Shown: positions 1-6,961 of the stretch, one piece after another | How the letters are laid out: every line of letters begins with the position of its first letter | How positions within the stretch are numbered: the stretch's first letter is position 1 | DNA from: SXMI01 sp964391365 | Lineage (GTDB): Bacteria > Actinomycetota > Acidimicrobiia > Acidimicrobiales > Microtrichaceae | NCBI GenBank assembly: GCA_964391365.1 | Contig: CAYMKW010000044.1 | Location: 1 to 19,995, forward strand | Direction of reading: 5' to 3' | Length of the DNA stretch: 19,995 nt | The notes under the pieces: model-generated | Told to the model about the DNA's origin: nothing | What the model saw: the letters and a program-made list of their open reading frames with translations, nothing else | Database searches by the model: none | Position numbers and translations under genes: made by a program

Positions 1-1404
1 GACGGGCTCGAGTACGTGCGGGCCGGGATCGACGCCGGACTCGACGTCGACGCGTTCGCGCCGCGACTCAGTTTCTTCTGGGCGATCGGCATGAACTTCT
101 TCATGGAGGTGGCCAAGCTGCGCGCCGCCCGACTGCTCTGGGCGACCCTGATGCAGGAACGGTTCGGCCCGTCGAACGCGAAGTCGCTGTCGCTGCGGAC
201 CCACTCGCAGACGTCCGGATGGTCGCTGACTGCCCAGGACGTGTTCAACAACGTGGTGCGCACCTGCGTCGAGGCGATGGCCGCCACCCAGGGCCACACC
301 CAGAGCCTGCACACGAACGCGCTCGACGAGGCGCTGGCCCTGCCGACCGACTTCTCGGCGCGGATCGCCCGCAACACCCAGCTGTTCCTGCAGCAGGAGT
401 CCGGGACCACGCGGGTGATCGACCCGTGGGGCGGCAGCTACTACGTCGAACGACTCACCGCAGAGCTGGCCGCCCGGGCGCTCGACCACATCCGGGAGGT
501 CGACGAGCTCGGGGGCATGGCGGCAGCCATCTCGGCGGGCATCCCGAAGCTGCGGATCGAGGAGGCCGCGGCCCGGACCCAGGCACGGATCGACTCGGGC
601 CGCCAGCCGGTGATCGGGGTGAACAGCTACCGGCTCGACGAACCCGAGGACGTCGAGGTGCTCAAGGTCGACAACACCGCCGTGCGCGCCGGGCAGATCG
701 CCAAGCTCGAACGGCTCCGGGCCGAGCGCGACGACGACCGGGTCCGCTCGGCGCTCGACGCGCTCACCCGCTGCGCCGGTTCCGGAGAGGGCAACCTGCT
801 CGAACTGGCCGTCGACGCCGCCCGGGCCAAGGCGTCGGTCGGGGAGATCAGCGATGCCCTGGAGGCCGTCTACGGTCGGCACCGGGCCGACATCCGGTCG
901 ATCTCGGGCGTCTACCGCAGCGAGCTCGGCGACCAGGGAGGTGCCGTGGACGAGGTGCGATCACTGGTCGAGGCGTTCGAACGGGCCGACGGCCGACGGC
1001 CCCGGATCCTGCTGGCGAAGATGGGCCAGGACGGCCACGATCGCGGCCAGAAGGTGATCGCCTCGGCGTTCGCCGACCTGGGGTGGGACGTGGACATCGG
1101 TCCGCTGTTCCAGACCCCCGAGGAGGCGGCCCGGCAGGCCGTCGAGGCCGACGTGCACGTGGTCGGCGCCTCGTCGCTGGCCGCCGGTCACCTCACCTTG
1201 GTGCCGGCACTGCGCCAGGCGCTCGCCGATCTGGGCCGGCCGGACATCGTCGTGGTGGTCGGCGGGGTGATCCCGCCGCAGGACTACGACGAGCTGCGCG
1301 CCGCCGGTGCTGCGGCGATCTTCCCCCCGGGGACGGTCATCCACGAGGCCGCAGCGGACCTGCTCCGCGACCTCGCCGACCAACTCGGCTACGACCTGAC
1401 CTGA
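1..1404 (+). CDS. mutB: Methylmalonyl-CoA mutase, large (catalytic plus B12-binding) subunit, 5'-truncated by the window edge
   Basis: Frame 1 is open from the first base; 467 codons are visible and the N-terminal part lies upstream of the window. The enzyme interconverts (R)-methylmalonyl-CoA and succinyl-CoA in the cytoplasm using adenosylcobalamin. The visible part opens in the TIM-barrel domain, with RTHSQTSGWSL near visible residue 66 followed by GHTQSLHTN and FSARIARNTQ, all typical of the mutase large subunit. A linker leads to a C-terminal B12-binding domain with the cobalt-ligand motif DGHDRG at visible residues 344-349, then GASSLAAGH and a GGVIPPQDY loop. Having both domains in one chain fits the large subunit rather than the split IcmA/IcmB arrangement. 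The partner small subunit would be expected upstream. The gene is convergent with the RCC1 gene at 1445. A related acyl-CoA mutase cannot be fully excluded, but the barrel motifs favour methylmalonyl-CoA. Confidence 0.95.
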   Translation, partial: DGLEYVRAGIDAGLDVDAFAPRLSFFWAIGMNFFMEVAKLRAARLLWATLMQERFGPSNAKSLSLRTHSQTSGWSLTAQDVFNNVVRTCVEAMAATQGHTQSLHTNALDEALALPTDFSARIARNTQLFLQQESGTTRVIDPWGGSYYVERLTAELAARALDHIREVDELGGMAAAISAGIPKLRIEEAAARTQARIDSGRQPVIGVNSYRLDEPEDVEVLKVDNTAVRAGQIAKLERLRAERDDDRVRSALDALTRCAGSGEGNLLELAVDAARAKASVGEISDALEAVYGRHRADIRSISGVYRSELGDQGGAVDEVRSLVEAFERADGRRPRILLAKMGQDGHDRGQKVIASAFADLGWDVDIGPLFQTPEEAARQAVEADVHVVGASSLAAGHLTLVPALRQALADLGRPDIVVVVGGVIPPQDYDELRAAGAAAIFPPGTVIHEAAADLLRDLADQLGYDLT

Positions 1405-1420
1405 CCACAGAGCCGGAAGT

Positions 1421-1443
1421 GGGGTGTGGGTGGGGAGTGGGGG
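1421..1443 (+). other. G-quadruplex motif in the convergent intergenic gap
   Basis: Four guanine runs of 4, 3, 4 and 5 bases are separated by loops of 3, 1 and 3 bases. They sit in the 40-base gap between the stop codons of the mutase (1404) and the opposing RCC1 gene (1445). This meets the usual four-run quadruplex pattern on the + strand, so it would appear in the mutase 3' transcript. I see no classic hairpin in this gap, so the G-tract may help stop transcription. That role is inference. Confidence 0.45.
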
Positions 1444-1444
1444 T

Positions 1445-4138
1445 TCAGAGGTTCGCGACCGCGCCCGGATTGGTCGCGACTCCGCCGGCGAATCCCGCTC
1501 CGAGCTTCCCGGACGTGTTGTCGCCCCAGCAGCGCCCGCCAGGCGTCGTCCCGACTGCGAGGCCGCACGTGTGGCGACCTCCGGCGGTGATCTCGCCGAA
1601 CTGCGCCGGGGCCGTCGACCCGTCGAGCACCGGAGCAGGGGTGAACTGGACGCCGCTCAGGAATCCTCGGCCGAGCTGACCGCTCTGGTTGAGACCCCAG
1701 CACCGCGCCTCCCGGGCGGCGGTCAGCGCACAGGCGTGGTGATCCGTCGCTGCGGAGTCGCTCCCCACGGAGATCGCCACCACGCCGGTGAGGGGGTTCA
1801 GGTCGCTCCCCCGGACGATCTCGGGGACCGGGTGGAGCTGCGTGTCGGGGGCGCTGTTGCCGAGCTGACCGTCGGAGTCGTCACCCCAGCAGCGGACCGT
1901 CGAGTCGACCAGCAGCGCACAGGTGTTGCGGGCCCCAGCTGCGAGCTCCACGATTCCCCCGAACGGCGTGGCCGAGTTGGCGGTCTGTCGCACGGTCTGT
2001 GGGGCGAACGAGTAGGAGAACCCTCCGCCCTCTCCGTGGCCGAGCTGACCGTTGTCGGACGACCCCCAGCACCGTGCGGTGCCGTCGGCGATCAGGGCGC
2101 AGGTGTGCTCCCGCCCGGCGACGACCTGCACGACGTTGCCCAGAGCCGGGCCGGCGGCGTTGGTCGTGCGAACGACCTGGGGTGTGGCTGAGTCGTTCGT
2201 GTCGAACTTTCCCAGTTGACCCTTGCCGTTCTCGCCCCAGCAGAACACCGTGCCGGTGGTGCTGAGTGCGCAGGCGTGCGAGCCGCCGACGGCGACCGGC
2301 ACGAATCCGGTCACCGCAGGCGCCTGGCCGCCGATCGTCGGTCGGCGGACGAACACCGCCACCGAGCTCGACCCGCCAGCCGTGGTGTCACCGAGTTGGC
2401 CGGAGCTGTCGCTCCCCCAGCACTGGATCTCGGTCTCGACCGTGAGCGCACAGGCCGACGAACCACCGGCGCTCACCTGCGCGATGCCGGTGAGCGAGCT
2501 GGACGGCCCGGTCAGGACGTTCTCGGCGCTGTTGCCGTCCGCGAACGGCAGGGTGGACTCGTTGCGGCCGAGGCGCCCGTTGTCGGCCTCGCCCCAGCAG
2601 CGCACCCCGCTGGTCGTCATCAGGGCACAGGTGTGGTCACCCCCGGCGTCGACCGACTCGGCCGTCGGGAACACGATGCTGCTGCTGACGAAGTAGCCGA
2701 ACACGTCGAGCAGGTAGTGGCTGGACCCCCCGAAGTGCTTGATCGCCAGGTCGTCCATGCCACGGGCTCCCAGACCGAGGCTGCCGGTGTTGGTGGTGGA
2801 CCGTCCGGCACTCAGGTTCAGGAACGTCCCCGTCGGGGTGCCGCCGACCGGGTAGGGCCGGGTGAAGCCGGCGGCGGTGGGTGCCACGGCGGTCAGCGAT
2901 GCCTCGATGGCGGCTGCGCCCTGGGGGACGTCACAGCCGGTCGGATCCGCGCCACCCTGGGACCGGAAGTTTCCCAGGTCGCCCGAGGTCTGCAGGTGGC
3001 GGGTGACGCCGTCGGGGAAGGGTCCGCCGACGCCTGCCGGTCCGCCGACGGCGCGGGTGTCGAACACCCGGCACGGTGTGACGGTCTGGTAGCGGGCCGA
3101 TCCGGCGGCGCTCGTGAAGTACCCCTGGATGTCCACGGCGACGTGGGTCCGGCCGAAGAAGCTCACGTTGATGTCGGTCCCGAGCAGCGGCTCGATCCGA
3201 GTGGTGCCGGTGTTGGTGGTCGCGATCGAGCCGGCGAAGTTGAGGAACGTCGTCGTGGGGGGAGTGAGCCCGGCCTGCAACCGCAGGAAGCCGTTGCCCT
3301 CCGGTTCGATGGCCGTGAGCGAGAGCTCGACCGCGGTCACCCCGGCCGGGACACCGCAACCGCCGGGTGTCCCGCCCTGCGAGTCGAAGCCCGTGGCCCC
3401 GGTCAGCCTGAACCCGACGAGCGCACCGCTGTTGAACTTCTGCCCACCCGAGGTGACGATGAACCGAGTGTCGCCGGCCCGGCACGGGGATGCGAGGGGG
3501 ACGTACCCGAGCGTTCCGGCCGGCGTGTAGTAGCCCTGCACGTCGACGATCACGTGGGTCTGGGCCCCGAAGTTGGTGAGGCGCAGGTCCTCCACCACGA
3601 ACTGTCCCGGCGCGACGGGGACGGTGCCGGTGTTCGTGGTGCTCTGCCCGGAGTAGTTGATGAACGTCGCCGTCGGGACCGGAGCGTTCCCGGCGTGGGC
3701 GCGCAGGTACCCGGTGCCGATCGGGTCGACCACGGTGACCGAGATCTCGACGGCGCTGACGGCCTCGGGGAGTCCGCAGCCGCCAGCCGTGCCGCCCTGG
3801 GTGGTGAAGCTGCCGCCCGTGCCGTCGACCTGCACGACCAAGCTCCCGCCGTCGACAAGCCGGCCGCCGACACCGGTCAACCCGTCGGTCGACTCCACGA
3901 CGGCGCGGGTGTCCGCCAACCGGCAGGGGGTGATGGCGGTGAACCCCAGCCCGCCGGGGACCGGGTCCGCTGCGGCCGCGGGGACCGTCGGCGCAATGGC
4001 GCCGTCGACGGCGACGCCGGCGACGCCGAGGAGTCCGGCGAGCAGAGCGACGGCGCAGAGCGTTGCGACGCCCCTGAGCGCTCGCCGGGCGCTCAACGGG
4101 GGGTGGGGTCGTCGGGTGGTCGGGGTGTTCGATCGCAT
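1445..4138 (-). CDS. Secreted protein: three PCR..DTR modules plus a seven-bladed RCC1 propeller
   Basis: 897 residues. The ATG at 4138 has GGAG seven bases upstream and opens a basic N-terminus followed by a hydrophobic segment (about residues 22-45) ending near VPAAAA, so export is likely. Three modules of about 140 residues follow (about 64-206, 207-347, 348-490). Each starts with PCR..DTR, has a second cysteine in a GC(G/D)(V/L)P motif, and ends with a (D)V/IxGY(Y/F) motif. Residues from about 494 hold seven RCC1 repeats, each with a CAL/CGL cysteine and a CWG cysteine followed by G(Q/R/K)LG. Seven is the number needed to close an RCC1 beta-propeller. The protein ends 17 residues after the last KLG. 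Function is unknown; an extracellular binding or surface role is a guess. The frame stays open upstream of the ATG, but that stretch has no RBS-backed start and reads as the wrong frame of the neighbouring gene. Confidence 0.85.
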   Translation of the reverse strand: MRSNTPTTRRPHPPLSARRALRGVATLCAVALLAGLLGVAGVAVDGAIAPTVPAAAADPVPGGLGFTAITPCRLADTRAVVESTDGLTGVGGRLVDGGSLVVQVDGTGGSFTTQGGTAGGCGLPEAVSAVEISVTVVDPIGTGYLRAHAGNAPVPTATFINYSGQSTTNTGTVPVAPGQFVVEDLRLTNFGAQTHVIVDVQGYYTPAGTLGYVPLASPCRAGDTRFIVTSGGQKFNSGALVGFRLTGATGFDSQGGTPGGCGVPAGVTAVELSLTAIEPEGNGFLRLQAGLTPPTTTFLNFAGSIATTNTGTTRIEPLLGTDINVSFFGRTHVAVDIQGYFTSAAGSARYQTVTPCRVFDTRAVGGPAGVGGPFPDGVTRHLQTSGDLGNFRSQGGADPTGCDVPQGAAAIEASLTAVAPTAAGFTRPYPVGGTPTGTFLNLSAGRSTTNTGSLGLGARGMDDLAIKHFGGSSHYLLDVFGYFVSSSIVFPTAESVDAGGDHTCALMTTSGVRCWGEADNGRLGRNESTLPFADGNSAENVLTGPSSSLTGIAQVSAGGSSACALTVETEIQCWGSDSSGQLGDTTAGGSSSVAVFVRRPTIGGQAPAVTGFVPVAVGGSHACALSTTGTVFCWGENGKGQLGKFDTNDSATPQVVRTTNAAGPALGNVVQVVAGREHTCALIADGTARCWGSSDNGQLGHGEGGGFSYSFAPQTVRQTANSATPFGGIVELAAGARNTCALLVDSTVRCWGDDSDGQLGNSAPDTQLHPVPEIVRGSDLNPLTGVVAISVGSDSAATDHHACALTAAREARCWGLNQSGQLGRGFLSGVQFTPAPVLDGSTAPAQFGEITAGGRHTCGLAVGTTPGGRCWGDNTSGKLGAGFAGGVATNPGAVANL
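3065..3091. repeat. 27-bp exact repeat, copy 1 (third module of the downstream RCC1 paralog)
   Basis: Identical over 27 bases to 5890-5916. On the minus strand it encodes the YQTVTPCRV segment that opens the third PCR..DTR module. The match lies at the same module position in both paralogs, which fits whole-gene duplication or local gene conversion. Confidence 0.8.
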
Positions 4139-4259
4139 CGCCGGGCTCCAGTTGGGGTCGGGGCGGGGTCCCTCGGCCTCGCCGTCACCGGTCCGGACCC
4201 CCCTCGGCGTGGATCGTGACACAAAGTTCCGGACCCTTGCGTGCGTTCTGCATGTGACG

Positions 4260-4278
4260 CCGCTGCGGTTCGCAGCGG
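4260..4278 (-). terminator. Hairpin after the cut-off seventh blade of the second RCC1 gene
   Basis: An eight-base perfect stem (4260-4267 with 4271-4278, arms CCGCTGCG and CGCAGCGG) has a three-base loop. It lies about 15 bases past the TGA at 4294-4296, reading on the minus strand. There is no U-tract, as is common for high-GC terminators. Its placement after the 72-codon tail, not after the earlier TGA at 4513, suggests the transcript normally included the tail. Confidence 0.5.
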
Positions 4279-4293
4279 TGAGCGGTCGACGGT

Positions 4294-4512
4294 TCAGGGC
4301 CCGATGAAGGCGACCGTCCCCGGGAACGCCCGGTCGCCGGCGACCTCGTCGCCGAGCTGACCGAGTTGGTCCCGACCCCAACAGGCCGCACTCCCGTCCT
4401 GGAACGCTGCGCACGAATGGTCGCCGCCTGCGGCGACACCGGCGATGAAGTACTCCGGGCCGGCGTTGGGGCTCGCCGACTCCCTGACCGGCGAGGGTGT
4501 CGAGCGGTTCAC
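4294..4512 (-). pseudogene. Orphaned seventh RCC1 blade, in frame beyond the TGA of the upstream RCC1 gene
   Basis: These 72 codons plus a TGA stop continue in exactly the same reading frame as the gene ending at 4513. The first codon after that gene's TGA is GTG at 4512-4510. The translation carries one complete RCC1 signature: AGGDHSCAA, then CWGRDQLGQLGD, then a short tail ending FIGP. The upstream gene has six CWG repeats; this one makes seven, matching the intact paralog, and the tail after the last GQLG is about as long as the paralog's. The piece has no signal peptide and could not form a propeller by itself. Translation could restart at the GTG (a GGAG lies about 11 bases upstream), but a lone cytoplasmic blade is unlikely to be functional. 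I read it as the detached C-terminus of the upstream gene, through a nonsense mutation, sequencing error or readthrough. Confidence 0.75.
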
Positions 4513-6849
4513 TCAGACGTCCGCTCCGTCGCCGAGCCGACCGAACGTTCCGAGGCCCCAGCAGGGCGAGTCGGTGTTCGTTCTCGTGACGCAGGTGTGG
4601 TTGCGTCCGCCCGACAGGTGGAGCACACCGGTGAGTGCACCGAGTGCCCCCGGCGCTGCAACGGGCAGGGCGTACGCCCGGGAGCCACCGGCGAGCCCGT
4701 CGCCGAGCTGGCCCAGCGTGTCGATCCCCCAGCACCACACCGTCGAGTCCGTGCGCAGCGCGCAGGTGTGTTGACCCCCGGCTCTGATGGACACGATTCG
4801 GTCGAGGGCGACCGCACCGCCCGCCGACCGCACGATCCGGGCCTCGTCGCGGACGGCGACGGCCGTCGAGTCGCCCACCTCGCCCGAGGCGTTCGACCCC
4901 CAGCACCTCGCGGTGCCGTCGCCGAGCTGCGCGCAGGTGTGGTTGCTGCCGGCACTGATCCACGCCACGTCGTCGAGCACGGCGCCGAACTCGTCGCGCA
5001 CCGTCACCGGCGACAGGTTCGGTGCGTTGATCGGGTCGGTCGTTCCATCGCCCACCTGTCCGAAGGCGTTCGATCCCCAGCACCGCACGGTTCCGTTCAG
5101 CAGGCGGGCGCACGTGTGGGAGGCGCCGGCCGCCACCTGGACCACGTCGGTGAGGGCCGGACCCACCGGGGAGGTCCGCACGATCACCGGCCGTGTTCGC
5201 TCGTGCTCGGCGTCACCGGTCGTGCCGTCGCCGAGTTGGCCGTGGTCGTCGGCACCCCAGCACCACGCGGTACGGGCTTCGTCGACGGCGCAGGTGTGCT
5301 GCGAACCCACGTCGATCGACGTGATGCTGCTCAACGGGAACCCCTCGAGCTCGGCCTCGCGGGCGAGCCGCGGGCCGAGGTCGGTGCCGTCGCCGATCTG
5401 CCCCCTGCTGTTGTCGCCCCAGCACCGCACCCAACCGGCTGCGATCAGCGCGCACGTGTGGTCGCCGCCGGCGTCGATCTGCTCGACCGACCCGAGGCCA
5501 TCCCCGTCCGACTCGAAGTAACCGAGCACGTCGACGAGGTAGCGCGTGGGACCGCCGCCGTTGCGCAGCGTCAGGTTCGACAGCGTGCCGGACCCGAGCC
5601 GGAGCGTGGCCACGTTCGTGGTGCTCGCGCCCGCCGAGTAGTTCAGCACGGTCCCCGAAGTCGGGGTGCCGGCCGGGTGTGACTGGATGAACCCGTCGGC
5701 CCGGGGACCGACCGCCGTCACGGCCACCTGGGCGGCGACGGCACTGAGCGGGACACCGCAGCCCGTCAGCTGCGAACTGCCCTGCACCCTGGCCGACGTG
5801 CCGTCGCCGGCGACCTGCACGAGCCGACCGACGTCGCCGCTGAGCTCGTGGCCCACTCCTGGTGGCCCGGACGCCTGCCGGGAGTCGGCCACCCGGCACG
5901 GTGTGACGGTCTGGTACCGGTGTCCGCCGGCGGCCGGGTAGTAGCCCAGCACGTCGACGGCGAGGTGCGTGCTGCCGCCGGAGTAGCTGACCGTCAGGTC
6001 GAGCGCCCCGACCGTTGCGAGCGACACGCTGCCGGAGTTCGTCGTGGAACGCCCGTCGGAGGCGTTCAGGAACGTCGTCCGGAGCGGGCCGGCGTTGCTC
6101 GGCCCGATCCGGGCGAACCCCGCCCCCTGTGGTTCGATCGCCGAGACCGACAGCGCGACGGCGGCCACGCCGTCGGGGACACCGCACCCATCGGGCCCGG
6201 TCCCCCCCTGGGAGCTCAGGTCGGCCACCCCGGCGATGCGGAACGACCGGGTGGAGCCGTTGGTGAACCGGCCGGCGACCGTGTTGCGGGAGTCGACCGC
6301 CCGGCACGGGCGGAGCGGTACGAAGCCCAGCCCCTCGCCGGCGACGAAGTAGCCCTGGACGTCCACGACCAGGTGGGTCGGTCCCCCGTGGTTCGTGACG
6401 GTGAGGTCCGAGAAGCTCACGGGGCGGACCGGGATGGTCCCGGTGTTGGTGGTGCCACGTCGGGCCGAGTAGTTGAGGAAGGTGGCGGTGGGTTCCGGAG
6501 TGCCGGCGGCGTGCAGCCGCGCGAACCCGTCGGCGGTCGGGTCGACGGCGGTGACCGACACCTCGACGGCGGTCGCGGCGTCGGGGACGGAGCACGGGGA
6601 TGCCGCCCCGGCGACGTTGAAGGACCGGGCTCCGCTCACGCCGAGCGGTCCACCTGCGGTCCTGGTGTCGACGGCCCGGCACGGGACGAGGGGGACGTAG
6701 CTGAGCCCGCCCACCACGGGGGCCGCACCGGCGGACGGCGCCGGTCCGATGGCGCCGTCGACCAGCACGGTCGCTGACGTGACCGACACCAGCAGGGCGA
6801 CCGTCAGGATGCAGGTGGTCAGATGTGGGCTGTGCGCGCGTCGGAGCAT
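4513..6849 (-). CDS. Secreted protein: three PCR..DTR modules plus six RCC1 blades, apparently cut short by a TGA
   Basis: 778 residues. The ATG at 6849 has GAGGTG four bases upstream and starts a short basic N-terminus and a hydrophobic segment (about residues 10-30), ending near an AGAAP site, so it is probably exported. Three PCR..D(T/S)R modules follow at about 48-171, 172-307 and 308-450, each with a second cysteine in a CxVP motif and a closing DV(Q/L)GY(F/Y) motif. RCC1 repeats start near 453. Six HTC...CWG repeats are present before TGA at 4515-4513, and the seventh follows in frame at 4512-4294. The protein is a tandem paralog of the gene at 1445-4138, with the same domain order. Both lie downstream of a DUF3089 lipoprotein gene on the same strand. 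Ligand and function are unknown. Whether the six-blade product is stable cannot be told from sequence. Confidence 0.85.
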   Translation of the reverse strand: MLRRAHSPHLTTCILTVALLVSVTSATVLVDGAIGPAPSAGAAPVVGGLSYVPLVPCRAVDTRTAGGPLGVSGARSFNVAGAASPCSVPDAATAVEVSVTAVDPTADGFARLHAAGTPEPTATFLNYSARRGTTNTGTIPVRPVSFSDLTVTNHGGPTHLVVDVQGYFVAGEGLGFVPLRPCRAVDSRNTVAGRFTNGSTRSFRIAGVADLSSQGGTGPDGCGVPDGVAAVALSVSAIEPQGAGFARIGPSNAGPLRTTFLNASDGRSTTNSGSVSLATVGALDLTVSYSGGSTHLAVDVLGYYPAAGGHRYQTVTPCRVADSRQASGPPGVGHELSGDVGRLVQVAGDGTSARVQGSSQLTGCGVPLSAVAAQVAVTAVGPRADGFIQSHPAGTPTSGTVLNYSAGASTTNVATLRLGSGTLSNLTLRNGGGPTRYLVDVLGYFESDGDGLGSVEQIDAGGDHTCALIAAGWVRCWGDNSRGQIGDGTDLGPRLAREAELEGFPLSSITSIDVGSQHTCAVDEARTAWCWGADDHGQLGDGTTGDAEHERTRPVIVRTSPVGPALTDVVQVAAGASHTCARLLNGTVRCWGSNAFGQVGDGTTDPINAPNLSPVTVRDEFGAVLDDVAWISAGSNHTCAQLGDGTARCWGSNASGEVGDSTAVAVRDEARIVRSAGGAVALDRIVSIRAGGQHTCALRTDSTVWCWGIDTLGQLGDGLAGGSRAYALPVAAPGALGALTGVLHLSGGRNHTCVTRTNTDSPCWGLGTFGRLGDGADV
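5890..5916. repeat. 27-bp exact repeat, copy 2 (third module of the upstream RCC1 paralog)
   Basis: Identical to 3065-3091. It lies at the start of the third PCR..DTR module of the 4513-6849 gene, encoding the same YQTVTPCRV segment. Confidence 0.8.
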
Positions 6850-6866
6850 GGGACACCTCGCCGTTC

Positions 6867-6890
6867 CAGATCCATGGTGCCGGGGATCTG
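6867..6890. promoter_or_regulatory. Inverted repeat upstream of the 4513-6849 RCC1 gene
   Basis: Seven-base arms CAGATCC (6867-6873) and GGATCTG (6884-6890) flank a ten-base spacer, 18 bases upstream of the ATG at 6849. The size suits either a repressor-type operator half-site pair or a 5'-UTR hairpin close to the ribosome binding site. No regulator is identifiable in the window. Confidence 0.35.
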
Positions 6891-6913
6891 ACGGTTTTCG
6901 CGGTCGGTTTCCC

Positions 6914-6940
6914 GGGCGTCGCCGGTTCGCCGGGTGGCCC
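6914..6940 (-). terminator. Hairpin downstream of the DUF3089 hydrolase gene
   Basis: A compound stem has outer arms GGGC (6914-6917) and GCCC (6937-6940), an internal loop, and inner arms CCGG/CCGG around a TTCG tetraloop (CGAA on the minus strand). It begins about 21 bases past the hydrolase stop at 6962. No U-tract follows, so it may slow or process the transcript rather than end it fully. Confidence 0.3.
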
Positions 6941-6961
6941 GCCCTGTTCAGCCCGGCCCGT

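Noticed and set aside
2216..4219. Long open frame on the + strand antisense to the RCC1 gene (about 667 codons)
   Set aside because: Low-complexity Gly/Arg/Ala/Asp composition typical of high-GC shadow frames; the opposite strand encodes clear repeated domains with conserved cysteines.
4513..4515. TGA read as selenocysteine
   Set aside because: RCC1 propellers are not redox selenoproteins, the codon lies in a variable inter-blade loop, and I see no convincing SECIS-like hairpin immediately downstream.
4139..5113. Longer N-terminal extension of the 1445-4138 RCC1 protein, since its frame is open upstream to 5113
   Set aside because: The extension is arginine-rich, is the wrong frame of the neighbouring RCC1 gene, and ignores the RBS-backed ATG with a signal peptide at 4138.
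1445..6849. The repeated modules as a CRISPR array or DNA-level tandem repeat
   Set aside because: The repeats are protein domains with diverged nucleotide sequence; only the 27-bp stretch is identical and spacing is that of coding modules.
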